Below are positions 1-5,064 of a stretch of 5,064 nucleotides of DNA, piece after piece. Each line of letters opens with the position of its first letter. The first letter of the stretch is position 1. The DNA comes from an uncultured Lachnospiraceae bacterium (GTDB lineage: Bacteria; Bacillota; Clostridia; Lachnospirales; Lachnospiraceae). The stretch lies in contig CAJUHQ010000057.1 of NCBI GenBank assembly GCA_910586095.1, forward strand, positions 16,999 to 22,062. The letters run 5' to 3'. A model generated the notes under the pieces. The model saw only the letters and a list, made by a program, of their open reading frames with translations, had not been told where the DNA came from and did not search any database. The position numbers and the translations under genes are program-made.

Positions 1-186
1 AGCATGCACTCCAATCAGGATGCTTGAAATTTTATATTTCACGCTAACTCCCATCTGCATGCTTTAGCATGCACTCCAATCAGGATGCTTGAAATTTTAT
101 ATTTCACGCTAACTCCCATCCGCATGCTTTAGCATGCACTCCAATCAGGATGTGTGAAATTTTATATTTCACACTAACTCCCATCT
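1..186. repeat. Tandem array of 65-bp double-hairpin repeat (2 full + 1 incomplete copies)
   Basis: Copies occupy 1-65, 66-130 and 131-186 with an exact 65-bp period; copies 1 and 2 differ at one base (56 vs 121). The array probably extends left of the window, because position 1 falls inside a hairpin arm. Each unit has hairpin A (stem TGAAAT/ATTTCA, loop TTTAT; 25-41, 90-106, 155-171) and hairpin B (GCATGC-TTTA-GCATGC; 57-72, 122-137). Hairpin B is enclosed by a short CATC(C)/(G)GATG outer helix with a one-sided 10-nt internal loop. In copy 3, pair 23-43 (C-G) has become 153-173 (T-A), and the mismatch 24/42 has become pair 154-172 (G-C), giving a perfect 9-bp stem. There are no unique spacers, so this is not CRISPR. 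Function and family are not recognised; structured RNA or single-stranded-DNA hairpins of a mobile repeat are both possible. Confidence 0.9.
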
Positions 187-228
187 TTATACAGATAATG
201 ATATGGAGATATCCTATTTATCTATCTT

Positions 229-239
229 TACATTTTGTA
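229..239. promoter_or_regulatory. Near-consensus BlaI/CopY-type dyad (TACA-N3-TGTA)
   Basis: The bases read TACATTTTGTA, the TACA and TGTA half-sites of the BlaI/MecI/CopY operator with a 3-bp instead of a 2-bp gap. Its centre is about 50 bp from that of the perfect dyad at 278-291, roughly five helical turns. This would suit a paired operator, since BlaI/MecI targets often carry two. Alone it would be weak evidence in AT-rich DNA. Confidence 0.3.
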
Positions 240-277
240 CATATATCGTCTCTTTCTTGTGTTATAAAGTATATCGG

Positions 278-291
278 TTTACACATGTAAA
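278..291. promoter_or_regulatory. Putative operator for BlaI/MecI/CopY-family repressor
   Basis: The bases TTTACACATGTAAA form a 6-bp inverted repeat with a 2-bp gap and match the family operator TACA-N2-TGTA exactly (280-289). A gene for a repressor of this family lies at 1860-2246. On the minus strand the dyad sits between a possible -10 (TATACT, 269-274) and a poor -35, so it could block a leftward promoter. The poor -35 and the unknown gene to the left keep confidence moderate. Confidence 0.5.
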
Positions 292-338
292 TAATTAACC
301 TTTTTCTGTGAAAATACTACAATCATACAAAACAAAAA

Positions 339-366
339 TTGATACAGGTATCTTTTGCGGCATAAT
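339..366 (+). promoter_or_regulatory. Possible rightward sigma-A-type promoter
   Basis: TTGATA (339-344) and CATAAT (361-366) are separated by 16 bp. A transcript from here would run through the inverted-repeat element at 410-530 and then antisense to the peptidase gene. No gene on the plus strand would use it, and such matches arise easily in DNA this AT-rich. Confidence 0.25.
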
Positions 367-409
367 TCCTCTGCATGGGTTGCACATAAAAAATTTTATG
401 ACACAAAAA

Positions 410-529
410 GGACTGTTGCAAAATGGCATATGCTCACACTAACTCCCATCTGCCTGCTTTGGCAGGCGTACAAATCAGATGGTGAAATCTGAACCATATA
501 TTGTGACTTGCCACATTTTGCAACAGCCT
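410..529. mobile_element. MITE-like element with 15-bp terminal inverted repeats
   Basis: The left end 411-425 (GACTGTTGCAAAATG) and right end 514-528, read inverted as GGCTGTTGCAAAATG, match at 14 of 15 bases. A further GGCA is shared just inside after a 2-nt gap. The CTGTTGCAAA core is the one seen at IS6-family (IS26-like) insertion sequence ends, though other IS families have similar ends. The ~90-bp interior has no transposase frame, so the element would be non-autonomous or a solo remnant. No clear target duplication is seen (flanks 402-409 versus 530-537 do not match), which weakens a simple insertion reading. The interior carries a diverged copy of the 65-bp repeat hairpin. Confidence 0.6.
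436..490. repeat. Diverged fourth copy of the hairpin repeat, inside the inverted-repeat element
   Basis: The stretch from CACTAACTCCCATC onward follows the array consensus through hairpin B, which here reads GCCTGC-TTTG-GCAGGC (452-467) instead of GCATGC-TTTA-GCATGC. The A-T pair at the stem's third position has changed to C-G on both arms. The outer helix is CCATCT (446-451) with AGATGG (477-482), again changed in step on both sides relative to CATCC/GGATG. The 9-nt internal loop keeps the CAATC-like core. The second half of the unit (hairpin A) is replaced by a different short hairpin, CAGAT/ATCTG (476-480 with 487-491), that competes for the AGATGG strand. Confidence 0.75.
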
Positions 530-530
530 C

Positions 531-1850
531 TTATAAATATTTCAGGCAAAATTCTAAAATTGTATTTTGTATATTCTTTTCACTTAGATAAAAAATATCT
601 TCCGTATCCTCCACATTGACCATTCCCACATTTCCTAAACCTCCCATTCCAGGAAGTTTCATCACATTGTCAAAAGAGACATACACATATTCGTCTGTAA
701 TGTGTTGTGTCATCACAAACTCCTCAAACTTTTCCGGATTCACATAAAGCTGTCCATTTTCTACAAAAAACGTTTCTCTCACTAGTGGCGTATCATACGC
801 AATTAATTCTACGTGTTCATTGTATACTGCTAATTCTTTAACAATGGTATAGCGCGGATAAGATGTCACAACAATTCCTATAAATACTCCTATCATACTG
901 ACAGCAAACACCCAAAAACACACTTTCTTTTTGATCTGAAATCTGCCAGCTTGCTTTTTGGCAAGATACCCTATTCTTTTTCGCAACACTGCAAAATCAT
1001 TTTTGTTTAACAAAGAAGCCACTGCCGCCTGCTGCCTACCACTTAACTGTTCGATCATTCTCAAGAGCACACTACCATATTCATAGCGTGAAATCTGCGT
1101 CTCAAAAATACAACTCTCGTCACACACAAGCTCGAGATCCTCCCGCAGTGCTGCTTCACACCGATAAATAAGCGGATTTGCCCACCACCAAAATGTAAGA
1201 ATTTTGAACAAGGTTAGCGCTACAATATGGCCCGAACCAATATGAAGCAATTCATGACATACAATTACAAAACAGGTTCGTGTATCTGCTAATTCCCAAA
1301 CACTTTGAGGCAATACAATATATGGCCTTATGATTCCCCCAGAAAATGGACTTTCATTGGTGTCTATGCTATACAGTCGGACATGTTCCAAATACTTTCT
1401 TCTGTATCCGCTTTTATCCTCTTTTGTGATGGCATCTATTGCCTGTCTCACCACATCCGAGTCTTTTATCTGTATGCTTTTTGCTAAGTGCATCTTAAGT
1501 CGTTTATTTTTATACCAAAAGACCACTATCAGTAAAAACATTCCTGCAAAATAAAAATATCCATATTCCTTTTTGATATGCTCAGAAATCACAATTGTAA
1601 CTTTTACAAAATATCTTTGATAATACAATTTGCTCATTCCCGTCCATGTGATTGGAACAAGCATCATCATGGCATAACAAGAAATCACTGCATGTTTTTT
1701 GCCTACTATTTTGCGCAGCAAAAAAATAACAGGTATCACTGCTATTGCACACAACATGGACTTTAAGCACTTGGTTAAACAGTACACAGCGGCAAAATCC
1801 AAAAAATTATGTATGTATGTTATCATTTCTTGCACGGTGTTCACTCCCAT
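531..1850 (-). CDS. BlaR1/MecR1-like M56-family membrane zinc peptidase (signal sensor)
   Basis: This 439-residue integral membrane peptidase is of the type that senses an outside signal and causes inactivation of its partner BlaI-type repressor. Visible features: hydrophobic segments near residues 31-46, 54-70, 97-113 and 310-329; the family's SPFSGGIIRPYIVLP stretch (167-181); the zinc motif HELLH (199-203); and the downstream acidic motif REDLELVCDE (236-245), which should supply the third zinc ligand. After the last membrane segment only ~109 residues remain outside. There is no penicillin-binding domain, and S. aureus BlaR1 is ~585 residues, so a beta-lactam ligand is unlikely. The gene starts 9 bp after the repressor stop, in one operon. 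The ATG at 1850 has a weak ribosome site; a GTG at 1835 (codon 6) has GGGAG 8 nt upstream and is a real alternative. The stop codon directly abuts the inverted-repeat element. Confidence 0.9.
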   Translation of the reverse strand: MGVNTVQEMITYIHNFLDFAAVYCLTKCLKSMLCAIAVIPVIFLLRKIVGKKHAVISCYAMMMLVPITWTGMSKLYYQRYFVKVTIVISEHIKKEYGYFYFAGMFLLIVVFWYKNKRLKMHLAKSIQIKDSDVVRQAIDAITKEDKSGYRRKYLEHVRLYSIDTNESPFSGGIIRPYIVLPQSVWELADTRTCFVIVCHELLHIGSGHIVALTLFKILTFWWWANPLIYRCEAALREDLELVCDESCIFETQISRYEYGSVLLRMIEQLSGRQQAAVASLLNKNDFAVLRKRIGYLAKKQAGRFQIKKKVCFWVFAVSMIGVFIGIVVTSYPRYTIVKELAVYNEHVELIAYDTPLVRETFFVENGQLYVNPEKFEEFVMTQHITDEYVYVSFDNVMKLPGMGGLGNVGMVNVEDTEDIFYLSEKNIQNTILEFCLKYL

Positions 1851-1859
1851 CCGTTACTA

Positions 1860-2246
1860 TTAATGATCCTCAAGCTCCTCTAACAGATCCTTTAACTCAC
1901 TTAGCTGTTCTTTTGAGATCTTTGCTGACTTCAAAAAATTTGCAACGGCTAAAGAGGCATTGCCCCCAAAATAATTATTTACAAAACGTTTACTCTTTAA
2001 CTGTAGACACTCTTGGCGACTTCGAATTGCATAGTAGTGATATACGCGCGAATCGTGTGTATCAACCTGATATCCTATAATGTTTTTGCCTAGAAGCCGA
2101 TTAATCATAACCCGAATCGTATTTTTATTTAGATTGACTGTTCCCTCTAATGCCGCGATAATTTCAGCGGCTGTCATTGTTTCAGAGTGTTCCCACAGCA
2201 CTTCCATAATAAGCCATTCATTCTCACTGGGTGTCATTTCTCCCAT
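1860..2246 (-). CDS. BlaI/MecI/CopY-family transcriptional repressor
   Basis: This 128-residue cytoplasmic DNA-binding repressor is probably a dimer. The N-terminal winged helix runs from TPSENEWLIMEVLWE (5-19) through the recognition-helix region NKNTIRVMINRLLGKNIIGY (40-59) to the wing with RVYHYYAI (67-74). The C-terminal dimerisation part has the family signature YFGG...VANFLK (92-106) and an acidic leucine-rich tail. Asn103-Phe104 matches the Asn-Phe dipeptide where S. aureus BlaI is cleaved on induction. The frame opens at a GTG at 2291, but the family normally starts a few residues before the first helix. ATG 2246 has GGAGG 11 nt upstream; ATG 2255 (spacing 2 nt) and ATG 2237 are alternatives. 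It forms an operon with the peptidase 9 bp downstream, behind the promoter at 2324-2352. Its likely targets are TACA-N2-TGTA sites such as 278-291. Confidence 0.93.
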   Translation of the reverse strand: MGEMTPSENEWLIMEVLWEHSETMTAAEIIAALEGTVNLNKNTIRVMINRLLGKNIIGYQVDTHDSRVYHYYAIRSRQECLQLKSKRFVNNYFGGNASLAVANFLKSAKISKEQLSELKDLLEELEDH

Positions 2247-2323
2247 TTTTCGCATTTCCTCCACTAAATAATCTGTCTGGCACCTTTGCACCTATTCATT
2301 TCTGCATGAAACTATCGATTTTT

Positions 2324-2352
2324 ATTATAATCGGAAATGCCTTTTTCATCAA
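2324..2352 (-). promoter_or_regulatory. Promoter of the repressor-peptidase operon
   Basis: On the minus strand TTGATG (-35, 2347-2352) and a perfect TATAAT (-10, 2324-2329) are 17 bp apart, ideal for the housekeeping sigma factor. The start would fall near 2317, giving a ~70-nt leader to the ATG at 2246. The -10 is inside a small inverted repeat, CGATT (2329-2333) with AATCG (2316-2320), which could be an operator. No TACA/TGTA dyad is present here, which is unusual because many BlaI-type repressors control their own operon. Confidence 0.7.
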
Positions 2353-2365
2353 CCTTTTCTTTTTA

Positions 2366-2392
2366 GTCATTTTATAACCGTCATTTTATAAC
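2366..2392. repeat. 13-bp direct repeat upstream of the repressor promoter
   Basis: Two identical copies of GTCATTTTATAAC (2366-2378 and 2380-2392) are separated by one base, a 14-bp period. They end 13 bp upstream of the -35 box of the repressor operon. Tandem identical sites at this distance suggest binding of a regulator, possibly an activator, but no regulator can be named from the sequence. Confidence 0.65.
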
Positions 2393-2430
2393 TTTTCAAT
2401 CAAGTAACGATACGCCGTTTCTTTTACTAA

Positions 2431-2549
2431 CACGGACGTCCATTACATTACTATGAAAGTCTTTTGACTTTCATAGTATGGATGGCCATGCGGCCCGCCA
2501 GACGACAGGCCGTGCATGATGAGCGTTTGTTTATTTGGACGCCCGCGTG
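2431..2549. other. Three-stem structured non-coding element (RNA or MITE-like)
   Basis: The outer helix P1 pairs 2431-2442 with 2536-2549: 12 base pairs, one of them a G-U in the minus-strand RNA, with a 2-nt bulge. Inside are two independent hairpins. P3 is a perfect 13-bp stem (2449-2461 with 2466-2478) with a TTTT loop; P2 pairs 2487-2495 with 2508-2518 across a 2-nt bulge. The segment 2485-2550 is visibly more GC-rich than the surroundings. Neither strand has a T run after the stems, so it is not a standard terminator. It lies between the permease stop and the repressor promoter. It could be a small non-autonomous mobile repeat whose ends are the P1 arms, or a structured RNA in the permease 3' region. 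The family is not recognised. Confidence 0.6.
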
Positions 2550-2626
2550 CAACTGACCATTCTTTATGTGTTTGATTTATTAGTATAATTCTTTTGTATG
2601 ACTGTTCTTTTTTCCTACTTGTATCA
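2550..2626. other. AT-rich spacer after the permease stop codon
   Basis: This non-coding stretch lies between the permease stop and the structured element. It has no clear terminator hairpin. An isolated TATAAT on the plus strand (2584-2589) lacks a matching -35. Permease transcripts may therefore read into the structured element and even into the repressor operon. Confidence 0.4.
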
Positions 2627-5064
2627 CTATGTCTCACGTAGCCTCTCTACTACACTATATCTTGCTGTCTGACCATACAGAAGAAATGGAATACTATACC
2701 CTAATCCCACAAATATAGGAAACGCAACCAACACAGGAAGCAGTGTAAACCGATAGGTAAAGAACCAAAACATATTTTCCAACAATTTTCCAACAAGTGG
2801 TCCCACTCCTAGCGATAAAATCAATGCTACTATCGCCGAGCTGAGTGCATAAAACAACCCCTCATAAATAAGCATTGTCTTAAGTTGTCTATTGGTCATT
2901 CCCACTGACTGAAGCACTGCAAATTCTCTGCGGCGCGAGAGGATACCTGTCATAATAGCATTAAAGAAATTCAAAATACCAACAAATCCAATAATTGCAC
3001 ACAACAATCCTCCCAACAACAAAAACATATTTTGAAACTCCTGAAACTCTTTGCGAACCGTCTCTTTGCTTTGATACATCAACTCAGATGTATCCCCCTT
3101 TGTCAAATCGGCCAGATAGCGCTCCGCATCTGCCTCTGTAGTCTGATCGGGTGTATCAAAAAGATAGAACAATGGCATTGCAGACTGTTCACTATCTTTT
3201 TCGAGCTTCTCTACTGGCAAAACAACATTATATCCATTTCTGTGATAGCGATAGGACATGGAATATGGAACAGTGACTAGTGCGCACACTGTATACTCTA
3301 CATCATGTGATTCCTCCACATAATACTTTAAAAATTCTTCTGGTGTTTCCTCTGTGCTCTTTTCTCCTGTTCTGCTGTCAATATAATATGCCTTTGATAC
3401 ATATGTCAGCGTCAAAGTATCTCCAATTGCAGGGTAATATTCCCAATCGCTACTATTTCCATAATCATCAACTTCTACTGCGATTGCTATAGTATGACGA
3501 CTCTCATCGAACAAAGGATCTAAGCTACCTTTTAACACTGTCACCTTCTCAAACAAACTTCTGTCTAGCCCTTCCACCAATCCATGTTGCTTCACCATGT
3601 CTCCTCTACGCTCTATATTAGAAAACATATCTTCTACAATCTTCTGTGAAAAAATACTAGATAATTTTGTTCGTAATTTCTCCTCTGGCATCCAAGTATA
3701 TGGAATTTCTCCCATAAGTGTATAGCCACTTCCAGAAGTTACCTGTTGTGTATTCTCGTCAATCTGTGCAATGATTTCCTCTGAAATATATTCTTGTGCA
3801 CTGGGCACAAATCGAAAATAGTCGGTATTACTGACAATAAAATCTGCACATATGTGTCTGGATGTATACTTCTCCACATCAAAACCAATGACAAAAATAT
3901 AGAGTATATTGAGTAGTGTCACGGCCAACGCCAGGGAGATCACAACTAAAATGGTCTTACTTTTATTACGCCCCAAATTGGCATATGCCATCTGATGAAC
4001 TTTTGCTCCTCGTGTGGCACGACGTTTCTTTTTTGTCTGTACTATTTCTGTATATTTTGTCGCTTCCACTGGTGAAACTTTTGCCGCGATCTTTCCAGGA
4101 CGCTGACAAGATAACAATACTGTCACCAACGCAAACAATGCCGATCCTACAAAAATAATGGGCGATGTGCTGACTGTGGCACTCTTAGCACCAAAAATAG
4201 TACTGTTTTGTAACACGACTGGCGTCAGTACTGCACCGACACCATAGCCTAATAAAATACCAACAGGAATTCCGCACATGCACAAAAATATAGCCTGCAT
4301 CCGAATAATACGTCGAATCTGCTTTGGTGTTGTACCAATCGTCTTTAGCAAACCATAAAACCGAATATCCTCTGTCACTGAAATTTGAAAAATATTGTAG
4401 ATAATTAAATATCCTGTGAAAATTACCAGGACAATAAAAGCTGCCATCGCAGTGATGCTCCCTATATCCATCCCAGATTCAACTTGTGCTGTTGTGTATC
4501 CCCAATTGACACCTATGCGAACACTATTCTCATCATCATATGTTTCCCACGTGTACCCTAGATCCGTATTCACTCGTTCCATTTGTCCACGAATATCAAT
4601 AGACGATGCCATCATCACATTCAAGTCCATGCGAAATGGCTCCATTCCCTGCGCAATACCATTGTCTTCTATTTCTTTTGCGTACTCTTTTGAAATATTA
4701 ATATAATGTACAGGAAGCAGTTCATCATATTCCCAATATCCAACTAATGTCCATGTATCTGTCACATCACTCCCAATCTGATCCTTATCTTGTACTGTGT
4801 AGGTGAATGTAATTTTTGTCCCCAGTTCTGGTTCGATTCCTAGCAGTTGTAGCGCCCCTGTATCCATAGCAATTTCCCTGCCATTTTGTGGCATGCGTCC
4901 TACTGTTGGTTCTGCATAACTCCATTTGGTACAATTAGCATCCATATAGCTAATCTCTGCCGGAATCTTTGCGAACACTCCTTCTATACACAATCCAATC
5001 ACTTTGCGTATTCCAATAGCTTTTACAGCAGCATGATTAGCAATCAAATCGGCCTGTTCCTGTC
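2627..5064 (-). CDS. ABC transporter permease with two FtsX domains (5' end outside window)
   Basis: These are the last ~811 residues of a large membrane permease; the frame stays open to the window edge, so the true start and first membrane segment are missing. In order (numbering from the TTG at 5047): an outside MacB-periplasmic-core-like domain to ~195; membrane segments ~200-222, 251-280 and 297-315 forming the first FtsX domain, with the cytoplasmic stretch TEDIRFYGLLKTIGTTPKQI (225-244); a basic linker, KKKRRATRGAK (339-349), leading to a further segment at ~363-390; a second outside domain of ~280 residues; and the second FtsX domain, with segments ~672-699, 728-752 and 769-791 and cytoplasmic SRRREFAVLQSVGMTNRQLK (704-723). 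Such permeases act with a separate ATPase, usually encoded next door and presumably beyond 5064. They typically move lipoproteins, peptides or antimicrobials; the substrate cannot be told. An antimicrobial-resistance role fits the nearby repressor-sensor pair but is inferred. Confidence 0.9.
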   Translation of the reverse strand, partial: QEQADLIANHAAVKAIGIRKVIGLCIEGVFAKIPAEISYMDANCTKWSYAEPTVGRMPQNGREIAMDTGALQLLGIEPELGTKITFTYTVQDKDQIGSDVTDTWTLVGYWEYDELLPVHYINISKEYAKEIEDNGIAQGMEPFRMDLNVMMASSIDIRGQMERVNTDLGYTWETYDDENSVRIGVNWGYTTAQVESGMDIGSITAMAAFIVLVIFTGYLIIYNIFQISVTEDIRFYGLLKTIGTTPKQIRRIIRMQAIFLCMCGIPVGILLGYGVGAVLTPVVLQNSTIFGAKSATVSTSPIIFVGSALFALVTVLLSCQRPGKIAAKVSPVEATKYTEIVQTKKKRRATRGAKVHQMAYANLGRNKSKTILVVISLALAVTLLNILYIFVIGFDVEKYTSRHICADFIVSNTDYFRFVPSAQEYISEEIIAQIDENTQQVTSGSGYTLMGEIPYTWMPEEKLRTKLSSIFSQKIVEDMFSNIERRGDMVKQHGLVEGLDRSLFEKVTVLKGSLDPLFDESRHTIAIAVEVDDYGNSSDWEYYPAIGDTLTLTYVSKAYYIDSRTGEKSTEETPEEFLKYYVEESHDVEYTVCALVTVPYSMSYRYHRNGYNVVLPVEKLEKDSEQSAMPLFYLFDTPDQTTEADAERYLADLTKGDTSELMYQSKETVRKEFQEFQNMFLLLGGLLCAIIGFVGILNFFNAIMTGILSRRREFAVLQSVGMTNRQLKTMLIYEGLFYALSSAIVALILSLGVGPLVGKLLENMFWFFTYRFTLLPVLVAFPIFVGLGYSIPFLLYGQTARYSVVERLRET

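Larger units (their letters stand above)
187..409. other. AT-rich intergenic region, no convincing gene
   Basis: About 220 bp separate the 65-bp repeats from the inverted-repeat element. No open frame of convincing length or coding character is visible on either strand. It holds two TACA/TGTA dyads (229-239 and 278-291) and a possible rightward promoter (339-366), all listed separately. The dyads suggest it is the control region of a gene lying left of the window, but the 65-bp array would then sit inside the leader of that transcript. Confidence 0.6.
405..529 (-). terminator. Possible long-hairpin transcription terminator after the peptidase gene
   Basis: On the minus-strand transcript the end repeat just after the peptidase stop codon (514-528) can pair with its partner at 411-425. 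The partner is followed after a few bases by a run of five Us (complement of 405-409). A long arm pair followed by a U run resembles an intrinsic terminator. However, the loop is almost 90 nt and contains its own strong hairpin (446-482), so efficiency is uncertain. It coincides with the inverted-repeat element. Confidence 0.3.

Noticed and set aside
1..186. CRISPR array
   Set aside because: The 65-bp period is continuous repeat with no unique spacers between conserved units.
1..186. Integron attC sites (GTTAG-like bases on the minus strand)
   Set aside because: The GTTRRRY/RYYYAAC core-site pattern is not satisfied and there are no cassette genes between units.
295..363. 22-codon minus-strand frame with AGAGGA just before its ATG
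   Set aside because: The spacing to the ATG is only about 3 nt, no promoter or homology is recognisable, and short frames like this are common in AT-rich DNA.
1305..1770. Plus-strand frames of 60-74 codons opposite the peptidase gene
   Set aside because: They are antisense to a gene with clear family motifs and show no recognisable protein features.
2296..2370. 24-codon minus-strand frame rich in Lys (possible leader peptide)
   Set aside because: It spans the -35 and -10 boxes of the repressor promoter, so it could not be translated from that transcript.
2584..2589. TATAAT on the plus strand as a promoter
   Set aside because: No -35 at suitable spacing, and no plus-strand gene follows.
2443..2637. 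64-codon minus-strand frame starting at a GTG inside the permease end, with AGAGAGG upstream
   Set aside because: It overlaps the permease stop and runs straight through the structured element, so its C-terminal half is a translation of the hairpins. The composition is not protein-like, no family is recognised, and the apparent ribosome site lies within permease codons.
3032..4706. Plus-strand frames of 70-96 codons opposite the permease gene
   Set aside because: They lie wholly within the permease coding region on the other strand and look like shadow frames.

Overview
The window looks like chromosomal or accessory DNA of a low-GC Firmicute, most likely a gut Clostridia/Lachnospiraceae-type bacterium. 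This rests on AT-rich codon use, AT-rich intergenic DNA, and the gene families present. No taxonomic marker is present, so it is an inference. All three genes are on the minus strand and read leftward in the order permease (5' end cut by the window edge), BlaI-type repressor, BlaR1-type membrane peptidase.

Layout. 1-186: three tandem copies (the third incomplete) of a 65-bp unit holding two hairpins, with compensatory base changes between copies. 187-409: AT-rich intergenic DNA with one perfect and one near-perfect TACA/TGTA dyad, the known operator type of BlaI/MecI/CopY repressors. 410-530: a ~120-bp element bounded by 15-bp inverted repeats that resemble IS6-type ends. It carries a diverged fourth copy of the hairpin unit and abuts the stop codon of the next gene. 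531-1850: M56-family (BlaR1/MecR1-like) zinc membrane peptidase with a short outside domain and no penicillin-binding sensor. 1860-2246: BlaI/MecI-family repressor, 9 bp from the peptidase gene. 2247-2626: non-coding DNA with a good promoter for the repressor-peptidase pair, a 13-bp direct repeat upstream of it, and a ~120-bp three-stem structured element. 2627-5064: C-terminal ~811 residues of a two-FtsX-domain ABC transporter permease.

How they work together (inference from families). BlaR1-type peptidases sense an outside signal and trigger cleavage of the BlaI-type repressor, which keeps the conserved Asn-Phe cleavage dipeptide. This relieves repression of genes with TACA-N2-TGTA operators. 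The absence of a beta-lactam-binding domain, together with the neighbouring MacB/FtsX-type permease, suggests the signal is not a beta-lactam but an envelope stress or antimicrobial peptide. The permease gene's own promoter lies outside the window, so this link is untested. The least explained parts are the repetitive, strongly structured non-coding pieces at 1-186, 410-530 and 2431-2549.
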